A stretch of DNA of 64,000 bases from Vitellaria paradoxa (taxonomy: Eukaryota; Streptophyta; Magnoliopsida; Ericales; Sapotaceae). The stretch spans positions 164,325 to 228,324 of the forward strand of contig JAINTL010000057.1 in the NCBI GenBank assembly GCA_019916065.1, read 5' to 3'. This document shows, piece after piece, positions 21,901-29,970 of this stretch; the first letter of the stretch is position 1, and every line of letters starts with the position of its first letter. Made by a program: the position numbers and the translations under genes. The notes under the pieces were generated by a model that worked only from the letters and a program-made list of their open reading frames with translations, did not search any database and had not been told where the DNA came from.

Positions 21901-24900
21901 ATTTGAACTATTCGATCATTACCTTCGGGGGTACTCATCTTACTAATAGGTGAGCTATGGGTGAGAATACGACCACTACGCAATTACATGCAACACTAAC
22001 TCAACTAACAACTATTGAGATCAATAAACAACTCCTTAATGCAAGTGAATGATCAAAAAATTTCAAGCCAAATGTAATTTTTAATTTTTTTTTTTTTTGG
22101 TTGGGAAACTTGTTAAAATCCGAATTCAATGTAATGCAACTAGTAGACTAATTTATCTTCCAAAAGTTTAAAAGAGAGGTCTCAACACTAGTTATTAAAT
22201 CCCACGAATTAGTCAAGCTCACAATTAAAATTGAGGGCAAAGAAACTTTTTTTTTTTTTTATAGCCAATTAATCAAATAGGAAAGGTGGCAAAATAATAT
22301 TAAAATGCTATGGATGTAAAGAACAAATAATATGAAGGTGGTCTCGGTAAAGTAGATCGGAGGCTAATAAAATTTGGTTCAATGTCATATTATAAGTTAT
22401 AGGTTGAGTAGCAAATAAAGGATTTTAAGGTACTACACAGATAAAATAATACTATTAAAGTGCATAGATTGTAATACCAAAGGAGAGGTGAGGAACAAGT
22501 GCACCTGATTTGATGTAAAGGGGCCCCAAAAATGTCCCGAGTGTCCAAAAAAATGTTTCGGAGTGTCCTGAAGTGTCCTGGAAGTTGCCGGAGCTTCGCC
22601 GGAGTGTCGCCGGAAAATTCTGGGGTCACCGGAGAGGTCGCCGGAGGGAGGTGATTCCGGCCGGTGGTGTAGGTCGCCGGAGCTGGTTGTAGCCGGAAAT
22701 GTACGAAAGTGTATACGAAAGTCTTGAGGGTGAAGATGCGTACGCCAACGGCAGCGGCTAGGTTTTTTTTTTTTTTTTTTTCTCACGGCTGAAAACGGTG
22801 ATTTGATATTTTTCTTTTGCACCAGGGATTCGCTCTGATACTAAGTTGATGCGGAACAACAATTGAAAGTAAAGAAAGAATAGAGAGAAAGCAAGAGAAA
22901 GAAGAAAGTAGAGAAGAAGAGAAGAAGAATTAGAAGAAAAGAGGGGAAAGAAAAACCAGCCACCAATATTATTCAATCAATCAAATCAATCCTCCTGTTA
23001 ACCCTAATTAGGGTTTAAATAGAAAACATCATGGGCCTAACACAAAAAGCCTAAAATAAAATAAACCGATACTAAAATAGCCCAAAAACAAATGGGTCCA
23101 AATAACCTCTAATAATATAAACTCATTATTAATAAAACCCAAAACAAATGGGTCCAAATAATAAATAATAATAATAATAATAATAATAAGAAATAAATTT
23201 AAAATTGATGTCCTCATCAAATTCATTTGAATTACATGTTTGACTGTTTTGTTTCAGCCTTTTGTTTAAATGTATATTCGAACGAGACAGGAAATGTCGT
23301 ATGGAATGCAAGATACATAACATTCATAGTTCATTATTATTATTATTATTATTATTATTTTGAAATTTATAATAAACTTTTAGGACCTTTGCATTATTTT
23401 CTCACACACTAACTTGAATGTTTGAAATAAAGTTATTTAGTGGTTTTAACTGTCATAATTTGATTCTAGCATGGATTATTTCTTCAAAGGTTCCAAGTTC
23501 ATATCATGTCTCTTAACTGTTAAAAACTATGATGAGGTTCAACTTTTAGATAAACATTTCACCTTTTACTTTGGTGTGTTTACAGTTACCTGGAATTTCT
23601 AAAAGCTCTTGAAAAGAAAGTTGAGGAGGACTGGGACGGAATATCTTCATCTCTCGAGGAGATCCGCAGGTCCTTGATTTCAAGAAAAGGTTGCTTAATA
23701 AATTTGACCGCAGATGGAAAAAATCTAATGAAATCAGAAAAATTTGTTAGCAAATTTCTTGACTTACTTCCAAGCGCTTCCCCAGTTGAACCAGTTACCT
23801 GGAATGCTCGACTTCCTTCAATAAATGAAGCTATTGTGATACCTACACAGGTAAAATATACAACTATTGCCCAACTGGCTTGTTATTTTGTTTTTCTTCT
23901 CTATTGACATTGGACCTACAAACATTGCTGTTGCTCATCTTCTATTGATGTCAACTAGACTAAACCGAGTATTAACAGATTTTGCCACTTTCTATGTTTT
24001 TACAGGTCAATTATGTTGGAAAAGCAGCTAATATCTATGAGACTGGTTACGAACTCAAGGGGAGTGCATATGTTATTTCAAAATATATTAGTAACACATG
24101 GTTGTGGGATCGTGTACGTGTTAGTGGTGGGGCTTATGGAGGTTTCTGTGATTTTGACACTCACTCAGGTACAATTTTGTGTTGATGTGTTTGCAGATGA
24201 TTGTAACTGTTAATTCCAGCTTTCTTACTTTCTGGATTTGCTTGTTTTAGGGATCTTCTCATTCTTATCTTATCGAGACCCAAATTTGTTAAAGACACTT
24301 GATGTATACGATGCAACTGGTGATTTTCTGCGGGAATTGGAAATGGATGATGATTCTCTTACAAAAGCAATTATTGGGACCATTGGAGATGTGGATTCAT
24401 ACCAGCTACCAGATGCGAAAGGATACAGCAGGTAAGTCAGCAATATTATATATATACATATATTTTGTGGAAGTCGCTCTCTCTTTCTATGTGTGTAAGG
24501 TCTTTTGCATGAGGAATATATTTTTTTTTTTTATTAAGATAAAGGTTAGGCGAGCAAAATAATGTTAGAGGAATATATATATATATATATATATATTTTT
24601 GGCAACTTAAAACTTCCATAGCCATCAGGCTGAATTCAAAAACCTCCCTCAACAATTAGACCTTACATTAACCTTCCGTATTTTGACATTTTGTAACAAT
24701 TCCAGAAGGTAGTTTGGCCACCCTTTCAAACATCTTTGAGTTATTATTGGACAAGGATTTTCCAATGACAGATTGTTCGGAAGATTGAGGAGAGTTTGGA
24801 GTGGAATATTACTCTTAGGGTGTGTCTGTTGGTGTGATATAAGGTGGTGGATTGGATTGTAATCCGTGGACCCCACCTAATCCCATATTTGATTGGCAAA

Positions 24901-27900
24901 AGTAACCCTGGACATATAGTCCAGTTTAAACTGCTAATCCCCTAAAATGAGGGATATACAGTTGAAAAGAATAGGAATTTTAATTCAGTATATTGAAATG
25001 CATTGGTACAGGTTATATATACAGCTTTAGAAATAAAATTTTAGGAAATAATGACCTATACTTCGTATTCCTACAATCAAAGAATTAATTCCTAATTTAG
25101 CCGTAAAGGATCTTCCTTGACCTAGATTATAAATTAAATCTACAAGCTGTTCCAATCAGTCTAGGATCCTCAAGAATATTTTTCTGATTTTTCAACATAT
25201 GCAATACCTAGGAGAGGTGTTATTGTATATCTCCCATTCTTTGGATTGTTTCACGCCAAGATCCAAAGGTCCAAAGTTATTTTCTGTCAAATCTCTTTTA
25301 GAATCGCATCTCTTATGCCACTTTATATCCCATCAACCAGCCACTAAAAATTAATCCCACATAAAAATTTAATCGCATATTATGTCCAATCCCATGTTTT
25401 ATCCCATAATATTACTCATCTCCCATCATCCAATCCCTCTAATCAAATATAGTGCTAAGGCACAATTTGCATGATTTGGAGGTAGAATGATTTATTACTT
25501 TTCTGGGTATGCTAGAAGATAAGAAGCTGTGTAAAGGAGAGGACAAAATGTTAGGAATTTGCTTAAATTCACGCAAGTTTGAGGTGAAATTTTATTACCA
25601 AGTTTTGTGCGGGAGTAGAAGATTAATTCCCATTGAAGAGAATTTGGTGTAAAGGTGTAATTCTAAAAGTAGCTTTCTTTACCTGGTTCCTAGAGGTAAG
25701 GTTTTAACTGTCGACAAACTCTAGAGGAGAGATTTTGCTATGGCTAATCAGTGTTGTTTGTGCAAGAAGCAAGAGGAGAGGATTGATCACTTGTTTATTC
25801 ATTGTGAATGGACGATGGAGTTGTGGATCCTAGTTTAACCTTGTTTTGGGATGGAGCAGGTGATTCTAAAGGACATTAAAGGGCTCTTTGGGTGATTCTA
25901 AAGGATTTTAAGGGCCTTTTTAACTATTTGTGGGGCTACGAAATGATTAAACGGGAGAAAAGTTTGGCAAGCAGTTCCGCTTGGCTTGTTTTGGACCGTT
26001 TGGTGAGAACGTAATCAAAGAACCTTCTGAGGATTATACAGACCTTTATTCTTTGATAAGATTTTTTTTTTTTAAATATCAATTGTGTAGTTGGTTTAAG
26101 GGTGGTATACACATTGATATGGATTATTTTGTGAGTTTTATAGAGGGCTCGTTTTTGTAATGGGTTAGGGCATGTTGTACGGCATCTTCTTGATGCTTCT
26201 TTTTCTTATAGTTTTTTAATAAATTTTTCCTTTTTTGTTGTAAAAAAAAAAAAAAGTTAAAGTCCTTCTATTAGTTAATTCGTCAATTGTTAGCAGAAAA
26301 TGGTGGGGGAAGCCCAAAATTACTAGTGTTATCCAAATTTTACCTCTTTACCTCTTAACATGTAAACAATAAAAAAAAGGAAGGCCTCAATGAATTCAAC
26401 TAATTTTACAAAAGAAAGAGACTTTAAAGTTGTGAATATACATTTTGAAAAATTATGAATATATATACAATTTAAAGCCATTCAAGTCCATACATATTTA
26501 TTCATATAGGATACGTTAAGGCTATGTTTGGTACGTGGGAATGGAATTGAATCCATTCCCACTTTAACTTATTCTCATGTTTGGTATCAAAAAATTAAGT
26601 TGGAATATTATTCCATGGGAATAATCATTCCCACTTGAAGTGAGAAAATGCATTCCGCAATTTTAGTGATGAAATAGTCATTCCATTGTAATCAAAATTT
26701 GATCCAAAAATTGAAAAAAATAAAAATAAAAAGCAAACAACTATTTTCTAATAAAAAATTTCTCTCGGTTACTCTCTTGGGTTGTAAAATGGCCATTTTA
26801 CCTCTTAACGTTATTTTCGAATTGGATTTGAACTCGAGTTATAAAATGACTGTATTACCCCTAGGTTCGCCCCCCCTTCAAATTCATATTTCGGACTTTC
26901 GAAAGGCTAATAAAAATATTTATTCATATTACTTAATAACTAAACAAATGTTGATTCGATCCAAATTCGGGATGTAAAATGACAATTTTACTCCTGGGTT
27001 TGTTTTTTGCCCAAATTTGTATTTTGAGTTTCCGAAAAGGTTAAAAAATATTTATTGATGTGTTTTTTAATAATTAATAAAATTTCATTTTAATTCGAAC
27101 TCAAATTATAAAATGACGATTTTACCCCCAAGCCCTTTTTAATTCAAATTCGCATTCTAAGCTGCATAAAAGGCTAAAAAATTATTCTTGACATATTTCT
27201 TAATAGTTAAACAAATCGTAACCCGATCTAAATTCAGACTATTTAATGATTGTTTTGCCCCTAGATCTGTTTTGGGGCTAAATTTGTATTTTTAGGCATT
27301 CTAAAGGGCTAAAAAATATTTATTAACATGTTTCTTAATAGTTATGAAAATTTTGGTCCAGTTCCAACTTAAATTATAAAATGACTGTTTTATGCATAAA
27401 CTTTTTTTTTACTTATATTCGCGATCTGAAAATAAAGTTTATTCTTATAATTTTGAAGAAATTAATATTAGTAGATTTCATTTTATTTAAAATATGTAAT
27501 AAAATTATAAAATTTTGAATATTTATTCCATTCCCATTATTTTCATGTTGGCAACCAAACAAATGAATGGAATGAGCATTCTATTTTCATTCCCATCTGC
27601 ATTCCATTCCCATCTTGCATTCCATTCCATTCTCACATACCGAACATAATCTAAGGTTGTTACTACCTAAAATTACTAGAGGGTCTGGAAAATCGAATCA
27701 TAAAAACTGAATCATGGTTTTGACTGGGCATTTCATTTTGTAAACATACCTGTAAATACTCTGACGGGGCATTTTACTTTGTATATTACTAACTAATATT
27801 GCCAATTTGTCATTTCCATATAAAAAACAGTTAATTAGAGTTATAAGAAACTCATGTATTCCATATCTAAATGTCATTATAACATTATTCTTTCACAACA

Positions 27901-29939
27901 CAATCAAACTCCATCAAAATGACAAAATAAGCTTACACATTACTAAAAACTGAATTAAAAAGGAAATTAAAAAAAATTAAAAAAAAAAAAAAAACAGAGC
28001 AATTGGTTTATGATTTTACCATTCTATTTTACTATTTCACCCCCCAAATCATGATTTTACAATATTACCTCCCAAAATGATTTTTAATGTGATTCGACAA
28101 GTTTTTTTACCCTAACATAGTAAAATCGTCAATTAAAACCAGGATTTTAACAACATTGGGATATATATATATATAAACATAAATATGTACACTGGTTGAT
28201 GCTGAAAAGTCAGTAAAATAATTTCAACCAGTAAAGGCATAACAACAAACAAAATATCTTATAATGTTAACACTTTGAATCAGTTTCACTAAGTAATCCA
28301 AATCTTCTGATTTCCTACCTAGCAAAAATTTGCAATCAATGGGTTTGAGCTATATTTCTTCACGGCTAACTTTTGAATCTGATGGTTCTAGTACAATGGC
28401 AAATGTGCAAGGGTTAGTGATATGATTTTGACCCAAACAACTGGGTGGCGATGAGAGGAGGGTTGGGTGTGTTGAAATGGTGAAAAAACATCACATATTT
28501 ACTCTCATGTCGTCTTGTGCACCATTATTGGCAATTTTTCTTCCGTTTAGTTCTCTCTTGTTCCACCTTTATGGTTTAGATTCACCCACCTACCAATTTC
28601 AACCGCAATATATGGCCAAAATGACCAAATTGTGCTGGCAATAGTTGCCAGACCAAATCGACAAATCTTGGTGCCCCTATTTCCATCATCAAATCCACAC
28701 GTCCGTATCCAAATCAACAAATCCCAACCACCTCCTTCACTAATAAACTTACATTACTGTGTCTCATCCTTCATAGAGCATTGTTGTGTCTTGCCGTCCT
28801 TCACTGGCCTAGATTTGCAAACCCAAATCTAAATCGATATTAAAAAAATATCGATTTGAATATTCACCATGTCCATCATGGAGTTTGACAAAGAATTGAT
28901 GCTGCTGCGGCCGTTGTTTAACGTTAACATCTATTGCGGGGGAGGTTGTGGTGGTAGTTTGACTTTGGCAGAGATGCTGTGAGGGAGAAACAGGAGAAAG
29001 AGAAATGGAGTGGGCTGTGTGGGTTCTTTTTTATTATTATTATTTTTTTAAAACTAAAAATTTTATTGTTATTTTTATTTTTGAAATGGTGGCCTAAGAA
29101 TAGTTGTAAGGTTGTCTATTGCAACCTGGGGTCATAGGTTCGAATCTTGGAGTCAATTTCTCTACTTACAAATGGAGCCTTGTGCATTGGTTGCTTTTTT
29201 ATTTTTTTGGGTGTCATTTATTTTTTCAAAATTAGTTGAATCTGTTGGGGTCTTTTTTCGACTTTTTACATTTTATAAAGGGTAGAATATGTATAGCATT
29301 TGTAACTTTGGCTGACCTCATCATTCTCTATTTAATGCTTAACGACTTGACTAACAGAAAGACTTAGTTGGTAACATTTCAAAATAATGGAGGTCCTTGT
29401 ATTTAGCCAAAAGATGAGGGGGAAGTTTGTGTAATTCTTTTGTCAGACTTCAATAGTTCTTGATATTATTGTAGGTTTCTGGGAGAACTATAAAATCTTA
29501 ATGATAGAATGTTTTGGGCGGTTATGGATCAGATTGCGTTATGATGGAGGTATTGAGGCTTAACAGTGAGATATGTATTAACACAGGAGAAAAATGCATC
29601 ACCTGTCCTCTCTCATCATTCCTGTATTAACACAGTAGAAACTTTTTTGTAAACGTGTGCTAGTCACTTTCTCAAGCAGTTGCTGTGTGTTGCTTTAATT
29701 TTGTGTTGTTATGTTGCTTGGCGCAAACTTCTCATTGCTATGATGTGTGTGTGTGTGTGTATGTGTGTATATTGGGCCTTTTTGACTGTTGTCCATATAA
29801 TTAATGTCATTATTCATCCTTACAGTTTGTTACGACACTTGCTGGGAGTCACAGACGAAGAACGGCAAAGGAGGCGTGAAGAGATATTATCAACCAGGTA
29901 AATTGTGTGCTTTGGTTCTCTTATATATTATCAACCAGC

Positions 29940-29970
<31 letters not shown>

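Larger units (their letters stand above)
15613..23219 (-). mobile_element. Young Ty3/gypsy retrotransposon composite with three LTRs, antisense in PreP intron 14
   Basis: The outer ends are LTRs beginning TGATGCGG and ending TCATCA on the + strand, flanked by the perfect 5-bp duplication AATTC (15608-15612 and 23220-23224). Read on the minus strand the order is 5' LTR, primer-binding site (TAGTATCAGAGC, near initiator-Met), leader, gag-pol, purine-rich tract next to the LTR, LTR, a second short 3'-end fragment, and a third LTR. By eye the LTRs differ by only about three substitutions outside a variable TAA tract, so the insertion looks recent. The pol order (protease, RT, RNase H, integrase, chromodomain-like tail) is that of Ty3/gypsy. 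Confidence 0.95.
15586..23585 (+). other. PreP intron 14, carrying the antisense gypsy composite
   Basis: An 8.0-kb intron. Donor GTTAGC follows exon 14, and acceptor TTTACAG precedes the exon encoding SYLEFL. Without the element at 15613-23219 and one TSD copy it would be about 390 bp. The donor lies only 27 bp from the insertion, so the splice site itself is untouched. Confidence 0.9.
24432..29825 (+). other. PreP intron 17, expanded by transposons
   Basis: A 5.4-kb GT-AG intron. It contains a (TA)n tract near 24575-24597, a MITE-like pair (24818-25456), a LINE fragment (25470-26262), a Tourist-like element (26520-27651), a hAT-MITE relict (about 27660-28158) and a SINE-like segment near 29090-29205. 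The stretch 28160-29080 shows no recognisable feature. Confidence 0.8.

Noticed and set aside
22390..22822. Minus-strand ORFs in the gypsy leader
   Set aside because: Located in the untranslated leader between primer site and gag, made of CCGGAG-like repeats; no known domain.
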